Below are positions 34,445 through 45,369 of a stretch of 64,000 nt of DNA, piece by piece (the first letter of the stretch is position 1; every line of letters starts with the position of its first letter). Under the pieces are notes generated by a model. It was not told the origin of the DNA. It saw only the letters and a program-made list of their open reading frames with translations, and ran no database searches. The stretch is from Cyathus striatus. Lineage: Eukaryota > Basidiomycota > Agaricomycetes > Agaricales > Nidulariaceae. The stretch is from positions 310,001-374,000 of the forward strand of contig JAOVFP010000011.1 of the NCBI GenBank assembly GCA_025738555.1. Direction: 5' to 3'. Made by a program: the position numbers and the translations under genes.

Positions 34445-36195
34445 TTATGTGTGACCCTGTGGCAAAACTGGACTGGGGAAACCGATCCGCAGAAGGTGCA
34501 CTGCTCTGAAAGGACGTTGAGCAGGACGTTGAGCAGGACCTTGCAAATAGGGATTGTTAAAGATAAGACGAGTCTCAGCAACTGCGGCGTGATCTAGCCT
34601 ATTAGTGGACGACGCAGAAGCTTGCGAAAAGGGATTTGTGAACATAACACGTGCACGCTCGTCTTCAATCCATACGTCATCAGCTTCAGAATCACGTTGA
34701 GCGGGACCTTGCAAAAAGGGATTGTTAAAGATACGACGAGTCTCAGTGAGTGTGGCGTGATCTTGCCTACCAATGGACGATGCAGAAGCTTGCGCAAAGG
34801 GATTCGTGAACATAAGACGTGCACGATCGTCTTCCACCCATAAGTCATCAGCATCAGAATCACTAGCAGGCACAGCGTCCTCTACATTCTCCCCATTCGC
34901 ATTATTATCACACGGATCAAGTTCGTCAATTCCACGTTCATTCTCTTCGAAGAAAGACTCATCATCGCTCTCGCTGTCAACGCCATGGGTTCTTGAATAA
35001 AAAGCTTTACCATCCACAACTGGAGGAAGGTTAGGTGAGTACGTATTCCGTCTTCTCTTCGGGGGGAGGTGATTTAACATCTTCTCCGTGACGGTAAGAT
35101 GTACCAGGTGAATTAAGCTCAGGCACATCGCTGTTTCATCTAATAAAGGTGGACTTTCTTGGTTTATACCACTTTGGAGGTAGATTACACTCAGGTGTTA
35201 ATTCTCCGGTATGCTTCAGAGCAAACGAATTACGAAATGCACCTCTCTGAACCGGCTTGCTAGGTTGGTTGCTTCCTGAAGAGCTGCCGGCGGACGACTG
35301 AGCTACTGGAGCCGGTACAGCAGGCATTTCTTGAGCGGTACCTGTATCGTATGGATTATGAAAAGTATCGTTGTTGCTCCGCTGACTAGGAGGATTGTAT
35401 CCGCGCCAGATCCTAGGACAATCATGGCGTACGAACGGCCTGCTGGAGTTAGTAAAGCAGGTCTTACTGGAGCGGTAGTCATTGTATCTCTGACACTCTG
35501 CTCTACGGGAACCACGTTGGAATTAGATCTTTTTCCAGGTATATTATATCGACTATTTCCTATATAATTCCACACGGATGCTAAACGAGCATGTGGAACC
35601 GGTACAGTAGGTGCCACTTCAGCAGTAGTCGTTGTATCGCTTACATGCTGTTTTCCGTAAGGAAATGTGTTAGAGTCACTCACGGGAAAGTACGGTACTA
35701 GTTCTTCTGGAAGGGCTCTAAGTTGCCTAGCCGAATTGCTGGTAGATGCATAAGTCTGTGCAGCAAGCGTTGCTTGTGTGGGGCCAGGGCCTCCCGTATG
35801 ATTCGTACTGAAGGAAGAATTCTTACGATCTCTGTACGGCACCTTTGGACGGGCTTTCGGTTTACCATGGCGACCATACTCGTTCGGGTGTTTTTTGTGC
35901 ATATGACGGTAGATGCATGACTCAGAAATATAGGGGGCAGCGCAGAACTTACATTCGTAGGCATTCTCCTTGGTGCTGAAATAGATGATTGGGTATCAAC
36001 GGCAAAAAACAGGTGCGAAATATAAGAATCAACTATGCACTGTGTGTTGATATGCTCCTTCAGACCTGTACTCTGATGCACAGTGAAGGTGCAGTCGGGG
36101 TAGTCACACTTAAAATGTCGGATATCTTCATGAGTTCTCTGGTGCCTCCGCAAGTCCGGGCACATAGAAAATTCTGGGCACGCACAAAAGTGAGC
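34445..36195 (-). pseudogene. C2H2 zinc-finger gene, copy B, broken inverted duplicate of the 4.4-kb gene
   Basis: Exon 1 ends at 36041 with finger FKCDYPDCTFTVHQSTGLKEHINT(H); exon 2 from 35975 has finger YECKFCAAPYISESCIYRHMHKKH. The 66-nt intron lies at the same place as in copy A and again completes a His. The tail matches copy A (RNSFA, PPPKRRRNTYSPNLPP, DDESFFEENERGIDELDP, TNPFAQA, NNPFLQG). The gene is broken by a frame change near 35400, an in-frame TGA near 35137 (copy A has AGA), and a C-run of six instead of five near 35051. The last about 56 codons (D-x-WIED...NNPxLQGPAQR) are internally duplicated relative to copy A. The N-terminal side runs into the minisatellite at 36165, so the natural start is lost. 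Confidence 0.75.
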
Positions 36196-38985
36196 ATGAT
36201 TGAGTGTGTCATGCTCAAGGTATTTATTTTAGCTCTAAATGGCCCATTTATGGGTCAAAAAGAGTGTAAATCAAATGTACATACTAGTGTTGTATGGCTG
36301 TGTCATATTGTGAATGTGAGTGATGTTTCTAATCAAGATATGAAGTCAAATCTTGAAGAATAATATTTATACTTCACACTCAAACATGTGCATGCATGCT
36401 CATGTTCATGCTCAAGGTGTGAGCATGGATTGAGCATGCACGCACACATCACACTCAAGATTTTACTTCATGCTCAGAGTCAACATCTCACACACAGGGT
36501 CCATACATTCATGCACAGGGTCTGAGTTTTCACACTCAAGGTCATTAACTCATGCTCAAGGTCTGTCAACTCATGCTCAAAGTTTTTACTTCACACTCAC
36601 AAAAAAATTATATGTTACATTTATATTTTGGCTTCACTTACATGTGGGAGGAAAAGTAAGTTGCAAGTGTAATATATGTGAGCATGAATAGGAATACCAA
36701 TCACACTCAGACATTGAGCATGAGTTTATTACTTGTGAGTGTGAATATGAATACCAATTATGCTCACACTCAAGTTAAAGGACATTGAGTGTGAGTGTAA
36801 TATTTGTGAGCATGAATAGGAATACCAATCACACTCATGCTCAAGTTAAAGGACATTGAGTGTGAGCGTAATACATGTGAGCATGAATAGGAGTACCAGT
36901 TATGCTCATGCTCAAGTTAAAGGACATTGAGTGTGAATAGGAATACCACACTCACACTCAAGTTAAAAGACATTGAGCATGAGTGTAATACTTGTGAGCA
37001 TGAATAAGAATACCAATTATGCTCACACTCAAGTTAAAGGACATTGAGTGTGAGTGTAATACTTGTGAACATGAATAGGAATATCAATTATGCTCACGCT
37101 CAAGTTAAAAGACATTGAGCATGAGTGTAATACTTGTGAGTGTGAATAGGAATACCAATTATGCTCACACTCAAGTTAAAGGACATTGAGCATGAGTGTA
37201 ATACTTGTGAGCATGAATAGGAATACCACACTCATGCTCAAGTTAAAAGACATTGAGTGTGAGTGTAATACTTGTGAGCATGAATAGGAATACCAATTAT
37301 GCACATGCTCAAGTTATAGGACATTGAGTGTGAGTGTAATACTTGTGAGCATGAATAGGAATACCAATTATGCACATGCTCAAGTTATAGGACATTGAGT
37401 GTGAGTGTAATACTTGTGAGCATGAATAGGAATACCAATTATACTCACACTCAAGTTGAATGCAAGTGTAATATTTGTGAGTGTGAGTAAGAATACCAAT
37501 CACGCTCACACTCAAGTTATAGGACATTGAGCATGAGTGTAATACTTGTGAGCATGAATAGGAAAAGGACATTGAGTGTGAGTGTAATACTTATGAGCAT
37601 GAATAGGAATACCAATTATACTCTTGCTCAAGTTGAATGCAAGTGTAATATTTGTGAGCATGAGTAAGAATACCAATCATGCTCATGCTCAAGTTAAAGG
37701 ACATTGAGCATTGTGGAAGAAGATTTCCAGTTGAAGGAAGTTCTTGAACAAAGAACTTGTGAGTGAATAGCATGTCTGTCTATCCTCAGGTCCTAATGAG
37801 GTTCGTTGAGAAGTGAGAAAAGGGGGGGAAGGAACCTGTATTCAAAGAATGTAAGCTACTGTACTTAAATAGGTACAGAGTACTGTAAACAAGTGAACTA
37901 ATAAAAACCAACACAAGGCTGATTTTATGGTACAGGCAGAATGCCTGCTCTACAGCATGAGTGTAATACTTGTGAGCATGAATAGGAATACCAATTATAC
38001 TCACACTCAAGTTCAATGCAAGTGTAATATTTGTGAGCATGAGTAAGAATTCCAATCATGCTCATGCTCAAGTGAAATATAAGTGAAATATTTGTGAGCA
38101 TGAATAAAAATGCCAATCACACTCACGCTCAAGTTAAAGGACATTGAGTGCAAGTGTAAATAAGTATTATAAATGTGATAGAATACCTATCATGCTCATG
38201 CTCAAATCAAATCAAATGGCATTGAGCATGAGTGTAAATATAATACTGACATGCAGTTATACTATGCCAATATGTGTGATAGGTAGTAATCTATCCTGTA
38301 TTGCTCCCTGCTTTGTTGTGAATTTCCCTGCTTTTTTATTGAGCCCCCTTCCTTGTTCTGAAGTTCCCTACTTCGCTGTAAAACCCCATTCTTTTTTTTG
38401 AATTTCCCAAGGTCTCTGCTTCACTGTGAATCCCCCTGCCTTGTTCTGAATTTTCCTGCTTCATTGTAAAGCTTCCTGTAATTTTCTGAGCCCCCTGCTT
38501 CATTATAAACTTCCCCTGTTTCTACTGTTCAATATATACCATTCTCTAGCTCTATAAATTTTTAACTGTTAGTCTGAATTACTGCTACACTCTCTGAGTC
38601 ATTTTTTCAACATTTAGATCATATGTACACTCTCTGAGTCATTTATATACACTCTAAGTCATATCTAAACACTCTGGATCATTGGTATACATTTTAAATC
38701 AATATACACTCATAAAGAAGACAATAACAATGAAATATATATAAAACTCACTGGTGTTCTTCAATTATTACATTACAGTGCTTAGTATATACCAAATTGT
38801 ATTAAATACATGCTTTACTATGCCAATTATTCAGTATGTAGTTGATATAAGACAGCCAGTTGGCTCATGCTCATATAAGGATTATTCACGCTCACATCAC
38901 ACACAGGGTCGAATTTTCACGCTCAATAGGTGAGCGTGCACGCTCAACTCATGCTCACTTTTGTGCGTGCCCGGAATTTTCTTGC
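36166..38985. repeat. 71-bp-unit minisatellite with inverted terminal sequences
   Basis: From about 36640 to 38240 a unit of about 71 bp repeats roughly 20 times with deletions (landmarks GAGTGTAATACTTGTGAGCATGAATAGGAATACCAATT, split here as GAGTGTAATACTTGTGAGCA and TGAATAGGAATACCAATT, then TCAAGTTAAAGGACATTGAG). The outermost parts, AAAATTCTGGGCACGCACAAAAGTGAGCATG on the left (about 36167-36198) and its complement at about 38943-38976, are inverted, as in a transposable or foldback array. A unique about 220-bp stretch (37715-37955) interrupts the array and ends in a small GCCTGCTCTAC palindrome. The array separates zinc-finger copy B from its upstream region at 39.1-39.6 kb, so it was inserted or expanded there. 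Confidence 0.75.
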
Positions 38986-39600
38986 TGTCCTGCAAGTCCC
39001 CCTTTCTGGCTAACTCTATTCCACATATCTCGCACCCCTGCATACGATGGATCAATTACTTGTTGCGAGCGATAACCAATAAGACATGAAGTTAATTACT
39101 GACGAATGAGCCGCTCTCCAGTTCAACCATTTGAGTTTATGAGGACGTTCAGAAGGTGGCGTGGTGTGATTTCTAAAAGAGATTGAGTGAGTAAGAATTG
39201 TGTGTTGAGATACTCTCTGATTTCCCTTCCCCTACCTATACAGATCTAACAGGATTGTTCTGCAGCCACTTTTGTCTTAAACCCCTTGAGAGGTTAAATT
39301 TTACGAACGCTATAGCAACCTTTGCAGAACCAGAGCCACAAACATTTTCAATATTACCTTCTATGTCATGAATCGAGTCATCTTTGTAGAGAATAATGAG
39401 ACCCGTGTCTGCAAGGACTACGAAAAAGGGCACAAAGAACAAATGAATGCTGAATGTGGCGAGGCAGACAGGCTGCTTATGGCGATACTTGTTTTTCGAT
39501 ACAAAGACAACACAATGATCAGTTCTGAACTGATTACCGGACTGCGGGACCGATAACACAATCTTACTTCGGGGCCATGAGAAGGAAATATCCGTGAGGC
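38986..39600 (-). promoter_or_regulatory. displaced upstream region of zinc-finger copy B
   Basis: On the minus strand, about 39.56 to 39.15 kb aligns with 3.99-4.33 kb upstream of copy A. Shared landmarks are TCTGCAAAGGTTGCTATAGC, AAAAGTGGCTGCAGAACAAT and TCGCCACATTCAGC/TTGCCACATTTAGC. A 107-codon minus-strand frame at 39236-39559 overlaps this block, but copy A has only a shorter, non-matching frame. I therefore read the block as non-coding, or as a decayed short gene. Confidence 0.45.
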
Positions 39601-40538
39601 GCGCGCAATGTCAAGTTGTCCAAATCGTTTTACAACACTGTAGAGCAGGCTTCTGCCTGCTCATAGACCATAGTGAAGTCATCATAAGCATAGATAAGGT
39701 TCCGTAGACGCTTATTTCACGTTATTACCTATGTAATCAACCCTCGAACGCGTCACTAGCCGCCCTTCACCTCCGTCTGCACAAAGTACCCCCCAACGTT
39801 CTTGAAATTGAGCCGAATTCTTCCCAACGTCCGACAAAATATCACGTTAAATATATATACAAGCACTCGGATATGGATTAGAGATTTCGACATCAGTAAA
39901 GCAACAATATCACACTATTGGCTTCAAAAAGGTTGAGTCATTACCTCCTTTAGGTATAACTCATCGTCACCCCCATCGTTCTACATAGCCTTTATAATTT
40001 CTCGATGTTGTTCATTAATCATCTCGCTGGTTTCTCCGCTCTCTTTTCAAATGCTATTCACTCAGAATACCCCAAAACTTCGTCTCGAAGTTCTAACTCT
40101 TGTTGCGTCGTCATAGCTCTTGTTTACCTCGCTGACAATTTCTTTCACTACCTTAGGCTTTATATATCATGAATCCAGTCACCACTGTCGAGGATAATGG
40201 GACTATGGCTGGAATTCGAAGGCTGGAATGATTAGCAGAACGTAGAACAATGAGAGAACGGAAGCCGGACAGGGACAATTGAATTTGATACCACAATCAA
40301 CAATGCACAAATTGTGCATTGTATTGTGCAGCACAATTCTTGGCTACTTCGGAGCTGTGAGAAAGGAAACGTCCGCGAACTGAATATCGAGGTGGGCTCT
40401 GCCTCTGGCGGGCTGCTTGCTTTCTTCATGCGACAATGGGGGTTTGTTTATCATGCATCAGTTAACATTACAGTGCATAGCCCTATTTTTCACGCTTATT
40501 CTAGCGTCATCAAAGGCTGTGCAGGAATTCTTGTAACA
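39601..40538. other. spacer before tRNA-Lys (CUU)
   Basis: Holds a small perfect palindrome GAGCAGGCTTCTGCCTGCTC (39643-39662) of a kind that recurs at about 37931 and 50852. It also holds a third, shorter relative of the upstream block (about 40160-40420, minus). A second palindrome, AATGCACAATTTGTGCATT, is at about 40302. No gene is supported. Confidence 0.45.
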
Positions 40539-40626
40539 GCCCGCCTAGCTCAATCGGATAGAGCGTCAGACTCTTATGCATGACTAGGCGATCTGAAGGC
40601 TGCGAGTTCGACCCTCGCGGTGGGCT
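40539..40626 (+). tRNA. tRNA-Lys (anticodon CUU) with a 14-nt intron
   Basis: Same acceptor, D, anticodon-stem and T-arm sequence as the gene at 34047, all stems paired. The anticodon loop is C-T-CTT-A, then intron TGCATGACTAGGCG, then A. The 3' half of the intron (CTAGGCG) is shared with the UUU gene, which suggests recent common origin with a change in the anticodon. Discriminator T. Probably functional. Confidence 0.93.
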
Positions 40627-41369
40627 ACTTGATCCTTTCTACCGGGTGTAAATTATTTTCTTCTAAAAACAAAATAAAGGACATATTTATGCGCAAGGCG
40701 CTCGCAGTGAAATTATAGCGGTCGATTAAAATTTTCGATATTCAATCACTGTCAATGTTAGTCCGCATCTATTCATCATCAAAGCAACTAGGCAACCTTC
40801 ATATTTGACATCAAGTTGAATTCAAGCCATCTAGATATAATTAACTCAGTATCATCATCGCCATAGCGATATATATACATGACATGTATCAAAAAATAGA
40901 TACTTAGACTGTTCTTGAGATGGATACTGGGAACTAGTCCACTAACTATCTCAGTGGAAAGCTGTGCATCGTTGTTCGTGCACTCTGTGTTGTTGGAGCA
41001 TAGGTCTCAAGAGTTCTGTGCAGTGTTTACTTTCATATTCTCGTACTGAAACTTGGAAGTGGTTGAATACATGCCCGAAAGGACCGTCAGTCTACCTGTC
41101 TCACCATATGGAAGCTACACTCTTTAAGTAAGGCTTCACAGTAGTCTGATCTCGGCTGTGGGCATCTTACTCCGTGCCTCACTACCATGGGATCTTTCGT
41201 GATTCTCATCATCGTAATGATGGATGGTGAAACCGAACACTCAGGAAAGATGATCATCATGAACGATGATATATACGCTTACCAGTGCATGCCCTTCCTG
41301 TCCTTCCCTTCCTGTGTCACCTCCTTCCTTTAAATTTCGATGCTGGTCAATTAGTTGCTTTCCTCATAT
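40627..41369. other. upstream region of the first membrane-protein gene
   Basis: No gene seen. A pyrimidine-rich run (CCCTTCCTGTCCTTCCCTTCC) lies at about 41292-41312, just upstream of the proposed start, as is common near fungal transcription starts. Confidence 0.4.
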
Positions 41370-42544
41370 ATGGTGCAGGTCAAATATGCTGGCGAGATCG
41401 CAATTGTACGTTATTATCGTCTACTTCTCGTGTCATGCGAAGTAATCCACAGTTGTAAAAGCACTTTTTACTTACTTCTGATACTTTCGTCTTTCGTTCC
41501 GACAATGGGCTACAGCAGTGAACTACTGATAACCATTGACCTGCGGTGTACGTTGCAGGATATCGTGCCTGGAGGCACAGTTAACGTTAATTGGACAATA
41601 CCTACTTTGAAGACCAATGAAGCGTAAGCTTATACTATTTTCCTTCTTGTACTACTTATTTAACCATGTTCTGGCGTAGAGCATCTCCATTGAACTTCCT
41701 GATAACCGTTCAGAAATCTTATAAAAACAGCACTTTCCCTCTAAGCAGTGTTGCACTTACCAAGGAGGGGAATACGAATTTAAGACTCACTGATTTTCCG
41801 AAAGATCCAAGCGGGTACGATTCACCATATAGCAGAAATTCTCTAAAACAACTCCATTACTTCAATAGATCGCCAATGATCTTGGCAAAATCGAACGATG
41901 ATTCTTATCTCGGCTGTTGCTCACCTGACCCAGCGTATACCAACGAGTGCATGTTCAATCCCCAGTCCAGAATGTCCGACAATCATCCGGGGTCCCCTTC
42001 AAATACTCAGTCCTCCACCAGCTCCTCGTTCCCGATGATCAGTCCACCTTCATCGCCATCGATAAATACAGGCATATCGAAGGGCACAATCGCAGGAATC
42101 GTAATAGCAATCATCTTCATCCTCCTGGCAGCCCTCCTAATCGCAAGCCTCTGCTACAAAACCCGTCGCAAACGCCGCCTAAGCCAAGCCCCGCTCCTGA
42201 CTCCCTTCAACGCTTCCTCCAGAACACCACACACAGCACCAGTAATACCTCCCCAACAATGGGTGACATTCAACATGCATGACAACGAGTTACCGGAGTA
42301 TCCTGCATCCGTCGTCGGCACCAATACCTCCATGCGCGAAGATAAACCTGTCATGCTTGATCAGAGAGCACAGAGAGATGGGTGGTATCAGGGTGAAACT
42401 ACGGAGAGGATGCAGCAGCTTGATGAGGAACGGCAACAGATGAAGGATTTGATTGAGCAGTTTAGGGAGAGGGGGGAGAGGGAGTGGGGGATTAGTGCTG
42501 ATGCGTTAAGACCTACTACGAGGGGTATACCGTATCTTAGATGA
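41370..42544 (+). CDS. single-pass membrane protein with Ser-rich ectodomain and coiled-coil tail (family member 1)
   Basis: Exons 41370-41623 and 41680-42544, with a 56-nt GT-AG intron joining in frame; about 372 aa. The N-terminus contains a hydrophobic stretch (STFYLLLILSSFVPTMG, residues about 34-50) that may act as signal sequence. A beta-type motif follows (IVPGGTVNVNWTIP), shared with the genes at 48.4 and 61.2 kb. Then come a Ser/Pro stalk, one membrane span (TIAGIVIAIIFILLAALLIA) and a basic stop-transfer KTRRKRR. The cytoplasmic tail carries APLLTPFNASS, NELPEYP and a predicted coiled coil (ERMQQLDEERQQMKDLIEQF). The layout resembles fungal cell-wall sensor or Skg6/Mid2-like proteins, but I cannot claim that function. 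A start at 41505 (MGYSS) is a possible alternative. Confidence 0.7.
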
Positions 42545-43110
42545 CATGAAGCCTGTATGCGTTGGTGGATATGGGAGCTAGCAAGGACTTTTGGATGTAT
42601 CGATAGGTGGTCATGTTTGGTACCGGAAGCACATTACTATTATTTAAATACAAATCGTTCTTGTTTCATGTTAAACTTGGCAACGGATAGCTGTCAAGTT
42701 CTGAAATAGATTAACAGCAAAAGAATACAGCGTGTGATTATATTTATGCAATTATTTGAATTTCTCGCGTATGTATCCAGTTACTTTCACATCAGTCCAA
42801 TATTGTCGCAGTACCAAATAAAAGTAGTAGACGATGCAACATTGAAACCACATTCTCATCTAGCAACTACACAACATCTTTAGGCGTTAAGCCCTCTAGT
42901 ATGTTCAAAAACAGCTGCTGTACCCAATAACATTACGCTATCTTAACAGCCATAGACAGCAGCATATTATTTATCTTCTTTCGTAGTGTACATAAACCCC
43001 CGCGTTTAACTTAGGCATCCACAATTGACGTCCCTGACAAAAATAGTGTGAGTCCAACTATCACTCAAATCGTCATTATATCAAAATTCCGCTAGCCTGA
43101 ATCAGCCAAC
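42545..43110. other. intergenic between two related membrane-protein genes
   Basis: No gene or repeat seen. A missing ectodomain exon for the next gene could lie here, but I could not find the GGTV-type motif. Confidence 0.4.
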
Positions 43111-43698
43111 ATGAATCCATCCACCACCTCCACTCCACTAATCACCCCAACCCCAACCTCACCTCCAAAATTCACCTCCTTATCATCAACCCAATGTGTA
43201 TCCAAAGGCGCAATAGCAGGAATCACAACAGGAATACTTGTAGCAGTCCTCCTAGTATCCCTAGGCCACTGGTACAACTCCCACCGCCGCCTTACGCCGT
43301 ATGCGAGTTCCCTGCATTCAAGCCTCTACCACAAAATCCGTCGCAAACTCCGCATAAACCAAGCCCCCCTCCTAACACCTTTCAACGCATCTCGAGCGCC
43401 ACGGACGGCAACAATATCGGTATCACTGGTACCCCGTCACCAATGGGTGTCAAAGTCCAACATGCATGATAAGTTCAACAACGAGTTACCGAAGTATCCT
43501 ACGTCTACCATGCGCAAAGATAAACCTGTGATGCCAGTGTTTGATCAGACGGTACGGATGGATGGGTGGTACCAGGGTCAAACCACGGAGAGGATGGAGC
43601 AGCTTTATGAGGAACGGAAACGGTTGAAGGATGTGATTGAACAGCTCAAGATGAGGAGGGATAGTGAGTGGGGGATTGGTGCGGTTGCTGTACGTTGA
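43111..43698 (+). CDS. truncated single-pass membrane protein (family member 2)
   Basis: Single open frame of 195 aa, MNPSTTSTPLITPTPTSPPK..., without signal peptide or ectodomain. A membrane span (AIAGITTGILVAVLLVSLGHW) is followed by RRKLRINQAPLLTPFNASRA, NELPKYP and a coiled coil (ERMEQLYEERKRLKDVIEQL) clearly homologous to the gene just upstream. The pair is tandem and same-strand. It is probably a partial duplicate; whether it is expressed cannot be judged. The start chosen is the first ATG of the frame. Confidence 0.55.
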   Translation: MNPSTTSTPLITPTPTSPPKFTSLSSTQCVSKGAIAGITTGILVAVLLVSLGHWYNSHRRLTPYASSLHSSLYHKIRRKLRINQAPLLTPFNASRAPRTATISVSLVPRHQWVSKSNMHDKFNNELPKYPTSTMRKDKPVMPVFDQTVRMDGWYQGQTTERMEQLYEERKRLKDVIEQLKMRRDSEWGIGAVAVR

Positions 43699-43859
43699 GT
43701 TCGCCTGCTTAGTCGATGATATGATGAATAGTTTGGTTGTACGTGGGGAAAGAAATGTCTAGTCTGATATCAAGTATCAAGTGCTTGCAGTTACATGAAC
43801 GCAAAAAATCAAATACATACGATATTTAAATATAATTCATGTAAATAGGTATATAATAC

Positions 43860-44861
43860 TTAATGGCATTCAGTATCCTCGACGGTCCAAGCACCGTACA
43901 TCCCAAGAATTCCCTAATACACCATCAGAACCGACATTTCCAAATATACCGAACTTAACAAAGCAACATACCCGATTAATGCAATGATTTGGACTGTTAA
44001 ATGTGCGTTTGTTGAATGTGACAGGGGTAGACTTGCACATATCTTCCCAACTAGCTCCCCACTCGACGTTTTCTAACTTTGCTTCGTACCGCTACAGTTG
44101 CAAAATGTGTAAGCTGGGATATAAACCGATAAAGGAGTTGAGTTGCTCACGCGATATCCTGAGCCATCAGCTGTGCATCCCTATAACAATAACGCATAGC
44201 ATGAGTGCATGGTAACTTATTAGCGATGATGAAAGTGACATACAGTATCTTTAGGTGGGCTCCACCAAGTTGCGCAAGAAGGCTCATCGTAATCAACCGC
44301 CCAAATTCCCCACGTCTCATTCCTAGCGCCCTACCCCAACAATCAATCCATCAGCAAAATGCATCCCAAGCCAGCTGAGATAACGCAAATACATACCTGA
44401 AGCTCGCATCGCACAGGCTTAATATTCCTCCCATGAACCCAAGCCTCAAATCCACATTTGGTCGTAGTCCCAACAATCGGTTCGTCACCACGCAACAAGG
44501 GCGCAGAATACAGCCTCGTATTAAACCTCATGCATTTCCCTTTCCTCAGAGCGCCCCATGTGAACTCGACCATATCACCAAGCGGCGTACCACTATTGCG
44601 ATGCCAGAAAAACCATAGCCCTAGAACGAAGACACAGAAGACAATAGTGACTTTGAGGTACGTGTTGCGTTTTGCTGAGCGTAGGTCGTTAGGATCTATA
44701 TCTATGAAATGGAGGTCGGGAGAGTGGGTTCGCTCGTGTTGTTCTAGGGAGATGCGGATGGGAAGTGGTCTTTGGGGTTGGGGTTGGGCTATTTCGACTG
44801 CTGGTGTTGCTGTCACGGTGTATGGTGGGGGCTCTTGAGCGTGAGAGACGATTCTGGCCAT
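43860..44861 (-). CDS. type II membrane protein with duplicated cysteine motif, five exons, 251 aa
   Basis: Exons (minus): 44861-44397, 44330-44244, 44180-44151, 44091-43972 and 43913-43860. The introns are 66, 63, 59 and 58 nt, all GT-AG, and every junction is in phase 0. The cytoplasmic N-terminus has a PPPY motif (EPPPYTV), then a membrane span at residues about 69-86 (YLKVTIVFCVFVLGLWFFW). Outside, two similar halves follow: CMRFNTRLYSAPL...KCGF...VRCELQ...WGIWAVDYDEPSCATWW, then CTADGSGYRRYEAKL...MCKSTPVTF...NHCINRGILGMYGAWTVEDTEC. I recall unassigned mushroom proteins with this cysteine/W pattern, but function is unknown. The gene seems intact. The 30-nt third exon is unusually short. 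Divergent from the gene at 43111. Confidence 0.8.
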
Positions 44862-45369
44862 GACGGTGAGAGCTTGCAGTGGAAAGAGGAAGAGGGCTTA
44901 CGGTGGTTTCCCTGGAGAAGCATTGTTAAGCTGCATGTCTGTGGGGCAGACTTTGGGGTTGGTCGTTGGGATCGTTGGGAGAGCAGGTCAGCGTTAAGAA
45001 CAAGGTGCTGTGCAACCTCGAGGCCCACTAGCATTGTCTGTTATGTAATGGTAGGTAGGTCCTATGACTGCAATACGTAAGAGAACCCTTAATCTAAAGG
45101 CGCTAGTTGGGCGCTAGTAGTTGAGATACACGTGCAAATGGTATTATGCCATCGAACGAAGGAACGTCTTTCAAGCAAGCCGCAGTTTCCACAGTTCTGA
45201 AGAGTACGATCACACAGTACCTATAGAGTAAGATCAACATGTTCAAAACATCCAGAGGTATATCAATCTTCAACAAGATATCATATCATTACTCTACACA
45301 TTTATTTCCAATATTAGAATGACAGTATAACAGAACGAATAAAAGAGAGAAACATCTCAATAAATGAAA
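44862..45369. other. intergenic between the type II membrane protein and the desaturase
   Basis: Upstream flank of the first and downstream flank of the second, both on the minus strand. No further gene is supported. Confidence 0.4.

Noticed and set aside
36166..38116. Several 60-89-codon frames within the minisatellite (CSYNLSVSVIGI-type repeats)
   Set aside because: Translated satellite repeats; the frames have no starts or splicing of their own.
36166..38985. CRISPR-like array
   Set aside because: A direct repeat with no unique spacers, in a eukaryotic genome; it is a minisatellite.
38860..39075. Plus-strand ORF with HAHFCACPEFSCCP as a third zinc-finger start
   Set aside because: The similarity to the N-terminal side of zinc-finger copy B comes from the inverted terminal sequence of the minisatellite. 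The cysteine spacing is not C2H2.
42154..42354. Minus-strand ORF opposite the first membrane-protein gene, and other-frame ORFs at 41947 and 43194
   Set aside because: Opposite or shifted frames over clearly coding DNA. Resemblance between the 41947 and 43194 frames follows from homology of the real genes.
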